A stretch of DNA of 64,000 nt, taken from Belnapia sp. F-4-1 (GTDB lineage: Bacteria > Pseudomonadota > Alphaproteobacteria > Acetobacterales > Acetobacteraceae). The stretch spans positions 3,262,856 through 3,326,855 of the forward strand of contig NZ_KN676113.1 in assembly GCF_000802185.1 (NCBI RefSeq). The letters are read 5' to 3'. The position numbers were made by a program, and so were the translations under genes. Below are positions 44,765 to 54,363 of this stretch, piece after piece (the first letter of the stretch is position 1; each line of letters starts with the position of its first letter). The notes below the pieces were generated by a model. It was not told the origin of the DNA. It ran no database searches and worked only from the letters and a program-made list of their open reading frames with translations.

Positions 44765-44774
44765 GGGACCCGTC

Positions 44775-46226
44775 ATGCCCGATATCGGACCGCCCCCGGC
44801 CTCGCTCTACGCCGCGCATCGGAAGATCTATCCGCGCTCGGTACAGGGCCGGGTGCGCCGCGCCAAATGGGCGGTGCTCGGCATCCTGCTCGGCCTCTAT
44901 TACCTGGTGCCCTGGCTGCGCTGGGACCGTGGCCCGGGCGTGCCGGACCAAGCGGTGCTGGTGGACATGCAGCATGCCCGCCTCTTCTTCTTCTGGATCG
45001 AGCTCTGGCCGCAGGAAGTCTACTTCCTCACCGGGCTGCTCATCCTCGCCGCCATCGGCCTTTTCGCCGCGACTTCGCTCTTCGGCCGCGTCTGGTGCGG
45101 CTTCGCCTGTCCGCAGACCGTCTGGACCGATCTTTTTCTTTGGGTCGAGCGCCGCATCGAGGGTGACCGCAACGCGCGGATGAAGCGCGATGCCGGCCCG
45201 CCCTCGCGCGACCGAACGCTGCGCCGCCTCGCCAAGCATGCCGCCTGGCTCGGCATCGCCGCGGCTACGGGCGGAGCCTGGGTGATGTATTTCCAGGATG
45301 CGCCGACGCTGATGCGCTCCCCCCTCGGCGCCTCGATGGAAACCTGGTTCTTCTTCGCGCTCTTCACCGCGACCACCTATGTGCTGGCCGGCTTCGCCCG
45401 CGAGCAGGTCTGCACCTATATGTGCCCCTGGCCGCGCTTCCAGGGCGCGATGCTGGATGCCGATAGCCTGGTCGTCACCTACCGCGACTGGCGCGGCGAG
45501 CCGCGCGGCAAGCCGCGCGATGCCGGTTCCGGTGATTGCGTCGATTGCAGCGCTTGCGTGCAGGTCTGCCCGACCGGGGTCGACATCCGCGAGGGCCAGC
45601 AACTCGGTTGCATCGGCTGCGGCCTCTGCATCGACGCCTGCGACGACGTCATGCGAAAGCTGCATCGGCCGCAGGGGCTGATCGGCTTCGAGACCCTGGC
45701 CAACCTCGCCGCCAGCACCGCCGCGGCGGCGGCGTTGGAGCCGGGCCCCGCGCGCCACTCGGCCGGCATGGCCGCGCGGCGCCCTCTCCGCCTGCTGCGG
45801 CCGCGGACGCTGATGTATGCCGGTGTGCTTGCGGTTGTCGCCACCACCATGCTTGGCGCGCTGCTGCTGCGCGAGACGCTCTCGCTCACCGTGCTGCCGG
45901 AGCGCGCCCCACCCTTCGTCCGCCTTTCCGATGGCGGCATCCGTAACGCCTACCTGCTCAAGCTGGCCAATAAGAGCCGCGAGGGCGGCCGCTACACGCT
46001 GGTGCTGGAGGAAGCGCCAAGCCTGCGGCTGCTGGTGCAGGACGTGGCGACGGATGCCGCCGGCCGGCCGCTGCTGCCGGTGCAGGGCGACGGCGTCGCC
46101 AGCTTCCGCGCGCTCGTCACCGCCCCGCATGCGGCCGAGCGCCAGCCCATCCGCTTCCGCCTGCTCGATGCCACCGGCGTCCCCGTCGCCGCGGCGGAGA
46201 GCGTTTTCCTGGGACCGCAACCATGA
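44775..46226 (+). CDS. ccoG: cytochrome c oxidase accessory protein CcoG (polyferredoxin)
   Basis: 483 residues. Four or five membrane helices, the NapH-type cysteine motifs CGFACPQTVW and CTYMCPWPRF, then two [4Fe-4S] sets in CVDCSACVQVCPTGVDI and CIGCGLCIDACDD, and a C-terminal Ig-like domain after the last helix. CcoG (RdxA/FixG) reduces Cu(II) during cbb3 assembly. It overlaps ccoH by four bases. Confidence 0.96.
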   Translation: MPDIGPPPASLYAAHRKIYPRSVQGRVRRAKWAVLGILLGLYYLVPWLRWDRGPGVPDQAVLVDMQHARLFFFWIELWPQEVYFLTGLLILAAIGLFAATSLFGRVWCGFACPQTVWTDLFLWVERRIEGDRNARMKRDAGPPSRDRTLRRLAKHAAWLGIAAATGGAWVMYFQDAPTLMRSPLGASMETWFFFALFTATTYVLAGFAREQVCTYMCPWPRFQGAMLDADSLVVTYRDWRGEPRGKPRDAGSGDCVDCSACVQVCPTGVDIREGQQLGCIGCGLCIDACDDVMRKLHRPQGLIGFETLANLAASTAAAAALEPGPARHSAGMAARRPLRLLRPRTLMYAGVLAVVATTMLGALLLRETLSLTVLPERAPPFVRLSDGGIRNAYLLKLANKSREGGRYTLVLEEAPSLRLLVQDVATDAAGRPLLPVQGDGVASFRALVTAPHAAERQPIRFRLLDATGVPVAAAESVFLGPQP

Positions 46227-46696
46227 CCGCCCGCAGCTTCGACCCCGCCCGTGGCCGCTGGATCCCCTGGGTCTTCGTCGGCATGATGCTGCTGGTGGTG
46301 GGCGTGAACGCCGTGCTGATCACCTCGGCCGTGCGCAGCTTCACCGGCACCACCACCGGCCGTGCCTATGACCGGGGCCGCGCCTACAACCACATCATCG
46401 CGGAGGCGGAGCGCCAGGCGGCGCTTGGCTGGCGGGCGCATGTCACGCTGGCGGAAGGCACCCTCTCCGTCGCCGTGGCGGACCGCGTGGGCGCCCCGGT
46501 CGAGGGCTCGCTCACAGGCCTGCTGCTCCGCCCGCTCGACGGCCGGACCGTGCCGCTCGACTTCACCGAGGTGGCGCCAGGCCGCTGGTCCGCCCCTGCC
46601 CAGCCGCCCGCCGCCGGGCAATGGGAGGCGCGTCTTACCCTGCTCGACGCTGCCGGCCAGCATCTCGACATCCGCCAGAGGGTGATCGCGCCATGA
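46223..46696 (+). CDS. ccoH: cbb3 assembly protein CcoH/FixH
   Basis: 157 residues. One N-terminal membrane helix (IPWVFVGMMLLVVGVNAVL) and a periplasmic beta-rich domain with YDRGRAYNHIIAEAERQAALGW, the typical FixH entry. It is needed for stable cbb3 assembly. ATGA overlaps join it to ccoG before and ccoI after. Confidence 0.93.
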   Translation: MTARSFDPARGRWIPWVFVGMMLLVVGVNAVLITSAVRSFTGTTTGRAYDRGRAYNHIIAEAERQAALGWRAHVTLAEGTLSVAVADRVGAPVEGSLTGLLLRPLDGRTVPLDFTEVAPGRWSAPAQPPAAGQWEARLTLLDAAGQHLDIRQRVIAP

Positions 46697-49029
46697 GCGT
46701 CATCGGCCGCATCGCCATCCCCACCGCCGCCTGCGCCCATTGCGGCGGGACGGTGGCGGCCGATGCCCGCTACTGCTGCGCTGGCTGCGAGGCGGCGCAT
46801 GGGCTGGTGGAGGGGCTCGGCCTCGACGCCTTCTACCGCCGGCGCAGCGCGGCCGATGGCGCGCTGCGGCCGGATGCCGCGCCGCCCGTCCCGCTTGCCG
46901 CCGCAGCCGTCGCGGAGGCGCCGGGGCTCTGGCGGCTCGACCTGATGGTTTCCGGCCTGCGCTGCGGCGCCTGCGTCTGGCTGGTGGAGCAGGCCCTGGC
47001 CGCCGAGCCGGACATGCTCGCCGCCCGCGCCGCGTTGACGACGCGCCGCCTCACCCTGCGCTGGCGGGGCGAGCGGGAAAGGGCGGAGGATTTCGCCACC
47101 CTGCTCGACCGCCTCGGCTTCCGCGCCGTGCCCTTCACCCCGGCCTGCCTCCGCGCCGCCGAGGATGCCGAGACGCGCAGCCTGACCCGCGCCCTCGGCA
47201 TCGCCGCCTTCGGGGCAATGAACGTCATGCTCGTCTCCGTTGCCGTCTGGGTGGGCGACGACATGGGCACCGAGACGCGCGGCTTCATGCACTGGCTCGC
47301 CGCGCTGATCGGCCTGCCGACCATAGCCCTCGCCGGCCTGCCTTTCTACCGCTCGGCCCTGGCGGCGCTGCGGGCGCGGCGGACCAACATGGATGTGGCG
47401 ATCAGCCTCGGTGTGCTGGCGACGGCGGCGATGTCGCTCTCCGAGGCTTGGCGCAACGGGCCCTTCACCTGGTTCGACGGGGCGACGACGCTGCTCGCCC
47501 TGCTGCTCGCCGGGCGCCTGCTCGACCGCACCGCGCGCGGCCGTGCCGGCCGGGCTGTCGCCGAATTGCTTGCCCTGCAGGACGGCATGGTCCGCCGCCT
47601 GATGCCGGATGGCCGCGCCGAGGATGTCCCCGCCGGCACCGTGCGGCCTGGCGAGCGCATCCTGCTCGCCGCCGGCGAGCGGTTGCGGCTGGATGCGGTG
47701 CTGGAGGACGCGCCGGGCCTCTTCGACCTCGCCGCGACGACGGGCGAGAGCCTGCCGCAGCCGGTCGCCCCGGGCGCGGCGGTGATGGCCGGCGCGGTCA
47801 ATATGGGCGCGCCGGCGGTGTTGCGGGTGACGGCGGCGGCCGCGGAGGGCTCGCTCGCCGCCACGGCGCGGCTGCTGGAGCAGGCAGCGGCGGCGCGCGG
47901 GCGCTTCGTCACCCTGGCCGACAAGGCGGCGCGGCTCTATGTGCCGACGGTGCTGGTCGTCGCGGCCGGCACCTTCCTCGGCTGGTGGCTCGGCGCCGGG
48001 CTTGGCTGGCAGGCGGCGCTGGTGCCGGCGGTCGCGGCGTTGATCGTCACCTGCCCCTGCGGCCTCGCCATCGCGGTGCCGGCGGTGCAGGTGGTGACGG
48101 TGGGGGCGCTGTTCCGGCGCGGCGTGCTGGTGACCTCGCCGACCGCGCTCGAGCGGCTGGCCGGCATCGACCATGTCGTGCTCGACAAGACCGGCACCCT
48201 GACCTGCGGCAGGCCGTGCCTGCTGCCCGGCGACTGGACGCCCGAGGATCTCTCCGCCGCGGCCGGCCTCGCCCGCGGCAGCCGGCACCCGCTGGCCCGC
48301 GCCCTGCTCGCCGCCTGTCCCGAGGCGCCGCTGCGCCGCGATGCGGTGGAGCATCCCGGCCAGGGCATGGCCGCCGGCGCCGCCCGCCTGGGCAGCGCCC
48401 GCTTCTGCGGCGTGGCGGCGAAGGGCGACACGCCGGTGCTCTGGTTCACCGATGGCAGCTCGGAGCCCGTTGCCTTCCGCTTCGCCGATGCGCTGCGGCC
48501 GGATGCGCGGGCCGCGGTCGAGGCACTGCGCAGCCTCGGCCTAGCGGTGGAGATGCTGTCGGGCGATGCACCCGCCACGGTCGCCCGCGTCGCGGCGGAA
48601 CTGGGCATCGAGGCCTGGGAGGGCGGGGCCATCCCCGAGGCCAAGCGGGCCCGAATCGCCGAGCTGCGCGCCGCCGGCCGGCACCCGTTGATGGTCGGCG
48701 ACGGCATCAACGATGCCGGGGCGCTGGCCCTCGCCCATGCCGCCGTCGCCGCTCCCGGGGCTCAGGACCTGGCCCAGGTCGCAGCCGATCTCGCCCTCCG
48801 CGGCGAGGCGCTGCTCGCCCTGCCGGAGGCGATCCGCGCCGCCCGCCGGGCCCAGGCACTGGCACGGCAGAACATCGCCTTCAGCCTCGCCTACAACCTG
48901 GTGGCGGTGCCGGCGGCGGTTGCCGGGCTGGTGACGCCGCTCGGCGCGGCGGCGGTGATGGCCAGCTCCTCCATCGCCGTGATCCTCAATGCATTGCGCG
49001 CGGAAAGGCCCGGCCGATGGATGCGCTGA
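46693..49029 (+). CDS. ccoI: copper-exporting P-type ATPase CcoI/FixI
   Basis: 778 residues. N-terminal metal-binding region with CAHCGG, YCCAGCEAAH and the HMA motif GLRCGACVW, then eight helices. Ion site VTCPCGLAIA (CPC), phosphorylation motif DKTGTLT, hinge VGDGINDAGAL, phosphatase motif TTGES. CcoI exports copper to the periplasm for CuB of the oxidase, distinct from detoxifying CopA. The open frame upstream of 46693 lies inside ccoH, and the start ATG overlaps the ccoH stop. Confidence 0.96.
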   Translation: MSVIGRIAIPTAACAHCGGTVAADARYCCAGCEAAHGLVEGLGLDAFYRRRSAADGALRPDAAPPVPLAAAAVAEAPGLWRLDLMVSGLRCGACVWLVEQALAAEPDMLAARAALTTRRLTLRWRGERERAEDFATLLDRLGFRAVPFTPACLRAAEDAETRSLTRALGIAAFGAMNVMLVSVAVWVGDDMGTETRGFMHWLAALIGLPTIALAGLPFYRSALAALRARRTNMDVAISLGVLATAAMSLSEAWRNGPFTWFDGATTLLALLLAGRLLDRTARGRAGRAVAELLALQDGMVRRLMPDGRAEDVPAGTVRPGERILLAAGERLRLDAVLEDAPGLFDLAATTGESLPQPVAPGAAVMAGAVNMGAPAVLRVTAAAAEGSLAATARLLEQAAAARGRFVTLADKAARLYVPTVLVVAAGTFLGWWLGAGLGWQAALVPAVAALIVTCPCGLAIAVPAVQVVTVGALFRRGVLVTSPTALERLAGIDHVVLDKTGTLTCGRPCLLPGDWTPEDLSAAAGLARGSRHPLARALLAACPEAPLRRDAVEHPGQGMAAGAARLGSARFCGVAAKGDTPVLWFTDGSSEPVAFRFADALRPDARAAVEALRSLGLAVEMLSGDAPATVARVAAELGIEAWEGGAIPEAKRARIAELRAAGRHPLMVGDGINDAGALALAHAAVAAPGAQDLAQVAADLALRGEALLALPEAIRAARRAQALARQNIAFSLAYNLVAVPAAVAGLVTPLGAAAVMASSSIAVILNALRAERPGRWMR

Positions 49030-49181
49030 TCGCCCTCGTTCCCGTCGCCCTGGCGCTCGGGCTGCTCGGCCTTCTCGGCTTCCTTTGGGCGCTCCGCAGC
49101 GGCCAGTACGAGGATCTCGACGGCGCCGGCGCCCGCATCCTCTTCGACGACACCGGACCCACAGAAAGGCAGCCCCGATGA
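49017..49181 (+). CDS. ccoS: cbb3 maturation protein CcoS
   Basis: 54 residues. One membrane helix (LIALVPVALALGLLGLLGFLWAL) followed by RSGQYEDLDGAGARILFDD, the CcoS signature. It is required for cofactor insertion into CcoN. It overlaps ccoI by 13 bases. Confidence 0.93.
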   Translation: MDALIALVPVALALGLLGLLGFLWALRSGQYEDLDGAGARILFDDTGPTERQPR

Positions 49182-49360
49182 TCCCGAGCCGCGCGTTCTT
49201 CCTCGTCCTTTCCGTGCTGATCGCCGTGACCGGCCTCTTCGCCGCAGCCGCGGCGCATGACTACCTGCAGGCCTTCGGCCTCGGGCTCTTCGGCTTCGGC
49301 ACCTTCTTCGCGTTCGGCTGCATCAAGCGGCATTTCGACGAGCGCGAGGCGGCTTACTGA
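49178..49360 (+). CDS. 60-aa two-span membrane protein after ccoS
   Basis: Two hydrophobic segments (FFLVLSVLIAVTGLFAAAAA and LGLFGFGTFFAFGCI) and a charged end KRHFDEREAAY. ATG overlaps the ccoS stop (ATGA), so it is the ninth gene of the cco operon. I recall no named family. A role in oxidase maturation or as a small subunit is inferred from coupling alone. It ends four bases from the convergent fnrL stop. Confidence 0.72.
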   Translation: MIPSRAFFLVLSVLIAVTGLFAAAAAHDYLQAFGLGLFGFGTFFAFGCIKRHFDEREAAY

Positions 49361-49364
49361 GCCC

Positions 49365-50099
49365 CTAATGCGCACCCTCGCCGGTGGCGAGCGCTTCGAG
49401 GCCCGGCATGTCCAGCAGCCGAACCTCGCCGCGCGAGGGCTCGCGCAGCAGCCCGCCGCGGCGGAAGGCGGCGAAGACCCGGCTGACGCTCTCGATGGTC
49501 AGGCCCAGATAGTCGCCGATATCAGCCCGGGTCATCGGCAGGCTGAGGTCGAGGCCGGAGCCGCCATTGCGGCGGGTGGCGTCGCGCAGCATCAGCAGGA
49601 AGGCGGCGACCCGGCCCTCCGAGCTGCGTTGCGCCATGGCAGCCAGTTGCTCCTGTGCGGCCGCCAAGTCCTCGGCGCAAAGCTGCAGCAGGCGATGGCT
49701 GATGCCGGAGCAGCCGCGGCTCATCGCCTCCAGCTTGCCGCGGTCGACGCGGCAGACGGTTGCCTCGCAGACCAGCTCGGCATCGCAGGGGTAGCGCTCG
49801 CGGGCGGTGAAGCCGATCAGGTCGCCCGGGAAGCGGAAGCCGATGATCTGCTGCCGCCCGTCCGGCAGGGTGCGCAGCAGCTTCGCGGCGCCATCGACCA
49901 GAGTGAAAACCGCATTGGCCCGGTCGCCCTCGCGGAAGACCGCCCCCCGCGCCGGCAGCCGCACGAGCGACGAGGCTTCCGACAGGGCGAATTGATCCGC
50001 CCCGTCCAGCCCATGGCACAGGCCGCGGAAGGAACCGGCACAGCTCCCGCAGAGGGAGGCCAGGCTCTGCCGCACGGCAAGGGGGGCCGGAGTGCCCAA
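49365..50099 (-). CDS. fnrL: FnrL-type oxygen-sensing transcription regulator
   Basis: 244 residues from TTG at 50099 (GGGAG seven bases before). Iron-sulfur ligands Cys17, Cys20 and Cys28 (C-x2-C-x7-C) plus Cys105 (RYPCDAE). Cyclic-nucleotide-like barrel, then a helix-turn-helix, DIGDYLGLTIESVSRVFAAFRR, with the Glu, Ser and Arg that read TTGAT in FNR proteins. It is expected to bind the boxes at 39864 and 41441 under low oxygen. An upstream ATG would add 26 residues of poor coding quality. Confidence 0.93.
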   Translation of the reverse strand: MGTPAPLAVRQSLASLCGSCAGSFRGLCHGLDGADQFALSEASSLVRLPARGAVFREGDRANAVFTLVDGAAKLLRTLPDGRQQIIGFRFPGDLIGFTARERYPCDAELVCEATVCRVDRGKLEAMSRGCSGISHRLLQLCAEDLAAAQEQLAAMAQRSSEGRVAAFLLMLRDATRRNGGSGLDLSLPMTRADIGDYLGLTIESVSRVFAAFRRGGLLREPSRGEVRLLDMPGLEALATGEGAH

Positions 50100-50282
50100 T
50101 GATGTTCTCCCAGGTTCAAGACAGGACTCTGCGGATTCGTACTGCACTATGCAAGCACGGTGTCGTGAGCAATCCATCCAGGGTGGGCTGCCTTCATGCC
50201 GCCTACCAGACGGCGCACGGGTCGTTGCAAAGGCGAAAGCCCGCGGTGCGACCGGTGGGGTGCACCGGTCCTCGGATCCTCC

Positions 50283-51170
50283 TCAGGCCGCGCGCAACAC
50301 ACGCCCGGCCACCGCATCCAGCTTCGCCAGCATGGCGGGGTCGCGCTTCTCGGGGGCGGTGATCAGCGCATGGTCGAGGGCACGGTCGCAGCCGGCCGGG
50401 CAGGGGCCGCGCGGCTGGCCGAGCTCCGGCACCACCGCCTTCACCAGCGCCCGCGCCTTGTCGGCATTGCCGAACAGCACCTTCACCACCTGGTCCACCG
50501 TCACATGGTCATGGTCCGGGTGCCAGCAGTCGAAATCCGTGACCATGGCGACGGTCGCGTAGCAGAGCTCCGCCTCGCGGGCGAGTTTCGCCTCCGGCAT
50601 GTTGGTCATGCCGATGACGCTGCACCCCCAGGACCGGTAAAGCTCGCTCTCCGCCTTGGTGCTGAACTGCGGCCCCTCCATGACGAGATAGGTCCCACCC
50701 CGCGTCACCGGCAGGCCGAGGCCGCGCGCCGCTCCCTCCAGCACATCGCCGAGGCGCGGGCAGACCGGATGCGCCACCGAGACATGCGCCACGCAGCCGG
50801 GGCCGAAGAAGCTCTTCTCGCGGGCGAAGGTGCGGTCGATGAACTGGTCGACGATGACGAAATGCCCGGGCGGCAGGTCCTCGCGCAGCGAGCCGACAGC
50901 CGAGAGGGACAGGATCTCGGTGACGCCGGAGCGTTTCAGCGCGTCGATGTTGGCCCGGTAGTTCAGCGCCGAGGGCGGCGTCGGGTGGCCGCGCCCGTGC
51001 CGGGGGAGGAAGACGCAGCGCACGCCGGCCAGCCGCCCGAAGAGCAGCTCGTCCGAAGGGTCGCCCCAGGGCGTCTCCACCCGGCGCCACTCGCGCTCCT
51101 CCAGCCCGTCGATGTCGTAGAGGCCGGAGCCGCCGATGAGGCCGATGACGGGTTCGATCATGTCGGGCAT
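50283..51170 (-). CDS. mtnP: S-methyl-5'-thioadenosine phosphorylase
   Basis: 295 residues. Purine phosphorylase family 2 motifs: IGLIGGSGLYDIDGLE, FLPRHGRGHPTPPSALNYRANI, SLSAVGSLREDLPPGHFVIVDQFIDRT, YLVMEGPQFSTKAESELYRSWG, IGMTNMPEAKLAREAE, VTDFDCW. It splits methylthioadenosine into adenine and 5-methylthioribose-1-phosphate. ATG at 51170 has GGAG nine bases upstream. Other methionine salvage genes are not present nearby. Confidence 0.95.
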   Translation of the reverse strand: MPDMIEPVIGLIGGSGLYDIDGLEEREWRRVETPWGDPSDELLFGRLAGVRCVFLPRHGRGHPTPPSALNYRANIDALKRSGVTEILSLSAVGSLREDLPPGHFVIVDQFIDRTFAREKSFFGPGCVAHVSVAHPVCPRLGDVLEGAARGLGLPVTRGGTYLVMEGPQFSTKAESELYRSWGCSVIGMTNMPEAKLAREAELCYATVAMVTDFDCWHPDHDHVTVDQVVKVLFGNADKARALVKAVVPELGQPRGPCPAGCDRALDHALITAPEKRDPAMLAKLDAVAGRVLRAA

Positions 51171-51293
51171 GGGTGCATCTCCGAAAGATGAGCGGCTTTT
51201 GGGCCAGCCGCGTCGCGGGATCAACCGCGGGCGGTGGCCGGGCCGGACGCGGCGGGCCATGCTGTGCCGCAAAACGCCGATCGGAGTCGCCCG

Positions 51294-51428
51294 ATGACCG
51301 CCCGCCTTGCCTGCCTGCTCCTGCTGCTCGGCGCCTGCAGCCCCGCGAGGCCGCCGATGGAGAGCAACCGCGTCGAGCGCGGCACCGCCCTGCCGCCGCC
51401 CGACCTGCCCACCAAGCCGACCCCCTGA
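51294..51428 (+). CDS. 44-aa lipoprotein
   Basis: MTARLACLLLLLGACSPARPP: signal sequence with lipobox LLGAC, then a short Pro-rich tail ending LPTKPTP. GGAG lies eight bases before the ATG, and a terminator follows at once. No family recognised. Tiny proline-rich lipoproteins of this sort are common in alphaproteobacteria and poorly studied. Confidence 0.7.
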   Translation: MTARLACLLLLLGACSPARPPMESNRVERGTALPPPDLPTKPTP

Positions 51429-51433
51429 ATTGC

Positions 51434-51459
51434 AAAGGGCCGCCCGAGGGCGGCCCTTT
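51434..51459. terminator. bidirectional terminator between the lipoprotein and petC
   Basis: 11-bp stem AAAGGGCCGCC / GGCGGCCCTTT (51434-51444 and 51449-51459) with a CGAG loop. Short T/A runs at the ends serve both the plus-strand lipoprotein gene and the minus-strand pet operon. Confidence 0.85.
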
Positions 51460-51535
51460 CCTTGTCTACAACCCGAGCCCTGCCGAAGCCCCGGTCATCG
51501 AGTGGCAACCGGCGCCCAGCGGCACCGCCATGGGG

Positions 51536-52309
51536 TCAATGCACGTCGGCCCAGACCTTGCGCTTCACCGCATAGGCGAGGCCGCCGAGGATGGTGAGGA
51601 AGAGGATGATCTTCACGCCCATCGCCTTCCGCTCCTCAAGCTCCGGCTCCGCCGCCCAGGTCAGGAACTGCGTCACGTCGGTTACCATCTGGTCGACCGT
51701 CGCCCGTGTGCCGTCGTGGTACTCAACCTGCCCGTCGGAGCTGATCGGCTGCGGCATGGCGATCTGATGGCCGGCGAAGTACTTGTTGTAGTGCATGCCA
51801 TCGGCGATCTGCATGCCGGCCGGCGGGTCTTCATAGCCGACCAGCAGGGCATGGATGTAGTCCGCCCCACCCTCGCGTGCCTTGGTGATGACCGAAAGAT
51901 CCGGCGGGTAGGCGCCGTTGTTGGCCGCCCGCGCCGCCTGCTCGTTGGGGAAGGGGCTCCTGAACCGGTCGGAGGCGCGGCCGGGCCGCTCCACCATCTG
52001 GCCCTCGTCATTCGGCCCGTCCATCACCTGCACCGTCGCCGCGATGCCCGCCACCTCGGCCTCGGAAAGGCCGAGCTGCCGAAGGTTGCGGTAGGCGAGC
52101 AGGTGCATCGAGTGGCAGCTTGAGCAGACTTCCTTGTAGACCTGGAAGCCACGCTGCGCCGAAGCGCGGTCGAAATGCCCGAACAGACCGTCGAAGGAGA
52201 AGCGTGTATCCGGCAAGCTGATGGATTCGCTGGCGGCGAGGGCGGGCGTCGCCCCCGCCATCAGCCCGAGGCCGAGGACCAGCGCCCGAAGGCTAGGGAA
52301 AGCAGGCAT
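51536..52309 (-). CDS. petC: cytochrome c1 of the bc1 complex
   Basis: 257 residues. Signal peptide ends ATPALA. Heme site KEVCSSCHSMHLLAYRNL, axial Met region HQIAMPQP, C-terminal membrane helix (KIILFLTILGGLAYAV) with a basic tail. It hands electrons from the Rieske protein to cytochrome c. Last gene of petABC, one base after petB. Confidence 0.96.
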   Translation of the reverse strand: MPAFPSLRALVLGLGLMAGATPALAASESISLPDTRFSFDGLFGHFDRASAQRGFQVYKEVCSSCHSMHLLAYRNLRQLGLSEAEVAGIAATVQVMDGPNDEGQMVERPGRASDRFRSPFPNEQAARAANNGAYPPDLSVITKAREGGADYIHALLVGYEDPPAGMQIADGMHYNKYFAGHQIAMPQPISSDGQVEYHDGTRATVDQMVTDVTQFLTWAAEPELEERKAMGVKIILFLTILGGLAYAVKRKVWADVH

Positions 52310-52310
52310 A

Positions 52311-53582
52311 TCAGGCCTTCTCCATCGGCTTGCTCATGGCGCCCGCCGGCAGCGGCCCACCGCCGCGCAGCACCGGGCGGGCAATGCTCTCCGGCAGCGG
52401 CAGCGGCCGCTCCAGCCGCCCGAGCAGCGGTAGGATCACCAGGAAGTACAGGAAGTAATAGGCCGTGGCGACCCGGGCGATGGTGACGAAGGGCTCCTCC
52501 GGCGGCTTGCCGCCGACATAAAGCAGCACGATGAAGCAGAGGCACCACACCGCGAAGAAGGGCCGCGCCAGCGGGCGGAACCGCATGGAACGCACCGGCG
52601 AGGTGTCGAGCCAGGGCAGCACGAAGAGGATGGCGATGGAGCCGAACATCAGCAGCACGCCGCCGAGCTTGTCCGGCACCGCGCGCAGGATCGCGTAGAA
52701 GGGCAGGAAGTACCATTCCGGCACGATATGCGGCGGCGTCACCAGCGGGTTCGCCGGGATGTAGTTGTCCGCATGGCCCAGCAGGTTCGGGAAGAAGAAC
52801 ACCAGCGCCGCGAAGACGATGAAGTAGACGACGAGGCCGACGCTGTCCTTCGCCGTGTAGTACGGGTGGAACGGCACCGTGTCCTGCGGCCCCTTCGGGT
52901 CGATCCCGAGCGGGTTGTTGGAGCCGGTGATGTGCAGCGCCGCGACGTGGAGGAAGACGACGCCGAAGATCATGAAGGGCATCAGGTAGTGCAGGCTGAA
53001 GAAGCGGTTGAGCGTCGGGTTGTCGACGCTGAAGCCGCCCCAGAGCCAGGTGACGATGCTCTCGCCGACCAGCGGGAAGGCGCTGAACAGGTTGGTGATG
53101 ACGGTCGCGCCCCAAAAGGACATCTGGCCCCAGGGCAGCACGTAGCCCATGAAGGCCGTCGCCATCATCAGCAGGAAGATGACCACGCCGATCATCCACA
53201 GCAGCTCGCGCGGCGCCTTGTAGGAGCCGTAGTAGAGCCCGCGGAAGATGTGGATGTAGACGACGATGAAGAACATCGAGGCGCCGTTGGCGTGCGCATA
53301 GCGCAGCAGCCAGCCGTAATTCACGTCCCGCATGATGCGCTCGACGCTGTCGAAGGCCATGCCGGTATGCGCCGTGTAATTCATCGCCAGGAAGATGCCG
53401 GTGGCGATCATGATCACGAGGTTGACCATGGCCAGCGCGCCGAAATTCCAGAAGTAGTTGAAGTTACGGGGCGTGGGGAACGTCCCGTACTCCTTCTGCA
53501 TCATGGTGAAGACGGGCAGGCGGGCATCGACCCAGCGGATGACCGGGTTCTGGAAGTCGCTCTTGTGAAGGCCAGTGGCCAT
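52311..53582 (-). CDS. petB: cytochrome b of the bc1 complex
   Basis: 423 residues, eight helices. Heme b ligands lie in [12 protein letters not shown] and in [22 protein letters not shown]. The Qo-site motif PEWY lies in [15 protein letters not shown]. It oxidises ubiquinol at Qo and reduces quinone at Qi. The C-terminal tail is slightly long, typical of alphaproteobacteria. It starts 11 bases after petA. Confidence 0.97.
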   Translation of the reverse strand: MATGLHKSDFQNPVIRWVDARLPVFTMMQKEYGTFPTPRNFNYFWNFGALAMVNLVIMIATGIFLAMNYTAHTGMAFDSVERIMRDVNYGWLLRYAHANGASMFFIVVYIHIFRGLYYGSYKAPRELLWMIGVVIFLLMMATAFMGYVLPWGQMSFWGATVITNLFSAFPLVGESIVTWLWGGFSVDNPTLNRFFSLHYLMPFMIFGVVFLHVAALHITGSNNPLGIDPKGPQDTVPFHPYYTAKDSVGLVVYFIVFAALVFFFPNLLGHADNYIPANPLVTPPHIVPEWYFLPFYAILRAVPDKLGGVLLMFGSIAILFVLPWLDTSPVRSMRFRPLARPFFAVWCLCFIVLLYVGGKPPEEPFVTIARVATAYYFLYFLVILPLLGRLERPLPLPESIARPVLRGGGPLPAGAMSKPMEKA

Positions 53583-53593
53583 GGGTGGGCTCC

Positions 53594-54142
53594 TCAGCCG
53601 ATCCGGATCTGCGTATCGGAGGTGAAGGCGTAACTCGGAATAGCCAGGTTGGTCGGCGCCGGCCCTTGCCGGATGCGGCCCGAGGTGTCGTAGGCGCTGC
53701 CATGGCACGGGCAGAACCAGCCACCGAAGGGGCCGCGCTGGTCGGTGGGTTTCTGCCCGAGCGGGATGCATCCCAGATGGGTGCAGATGCCGATCACGAC
53801 CAGCCACTGATCTTTTTTGACCCGTGTCTGGTCCGGTTGCGGGTCTTTCAGCTCGGAGAGCGGCACATTGCGGGCCGCCTTGACCTCATCCTCGGTGCGG
53901 TTGCGCACGAAGACCGGCTTGCCGCGCCAGACCACCGTGATGGCGGAGCCGGCGGCGATCGGCTTCAGGTCGATGTCCGTGGTGGAGACTGCCAGCGTGT
54001 CGCGCGCCGGGTTCATCGAGCTGATGAATGGCCAGGCGATCGCGCCGACGCCGACCGCCGCGAAGGAACCCGCCACGAGTTGCAGGAAATCCCGGCGGGT
54101 CTCGCCTTCCTGCGGCGCCGGTTGCGCCATGCTATGGGCCAT
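53594..54142 (-). CDS. petA: Rieske iron-sulfur protein of the bc1 complex
   Basis: 182 residues. Twin-arginine signal and anchor [23 protein letters not shown]. The [2Fe-2S] ligands are CTHLGC and CPCHGS. It carries electrons from ubiquinol to cytochrome c1. Start 54142 or 54130. Neither has an ideal Shine-Dalgarno sequence. First gene of petABC, divergent from hemF. Confidence 0.95.
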   Translation of the reverse strand: MAHSMAQPAPQEGETRRDFLQLVAGSFAAVGVGAIAWPFISSMNPARDTLAVSTTDIDLKPIAAGSAITVVWRGKPVFVRNRTEDEVKAARNVPLSELKDPQPDQTRVKKDQWLVVIGICTHLGCIPLGQKPTDQRGPFGGWFCPCHGSAYDTSGRIRQGPAPTNLAIPSYAFTSDTQIRIG

Positions 54143-54363
54143 GCCTCATCGTCCCTGATCGCGGCCCTCGCCTACTCCCGGGGCGGGAGGGGAGGGCCGA
54201 ATGCGATTGCTGCGGTCGGGTCGGACAGGATCCGCCAAGCATGGATCGTGCCCCCTGACGCGCTGCGCCGCATATAAAGGTACGCTATGCAGGGTGGCAA
54301 TCCGCCGGGCGGGCAATCATCCGGCTATTGTTTCGCCCCGCCGGCGCCAAGGAGAGGAAATCG

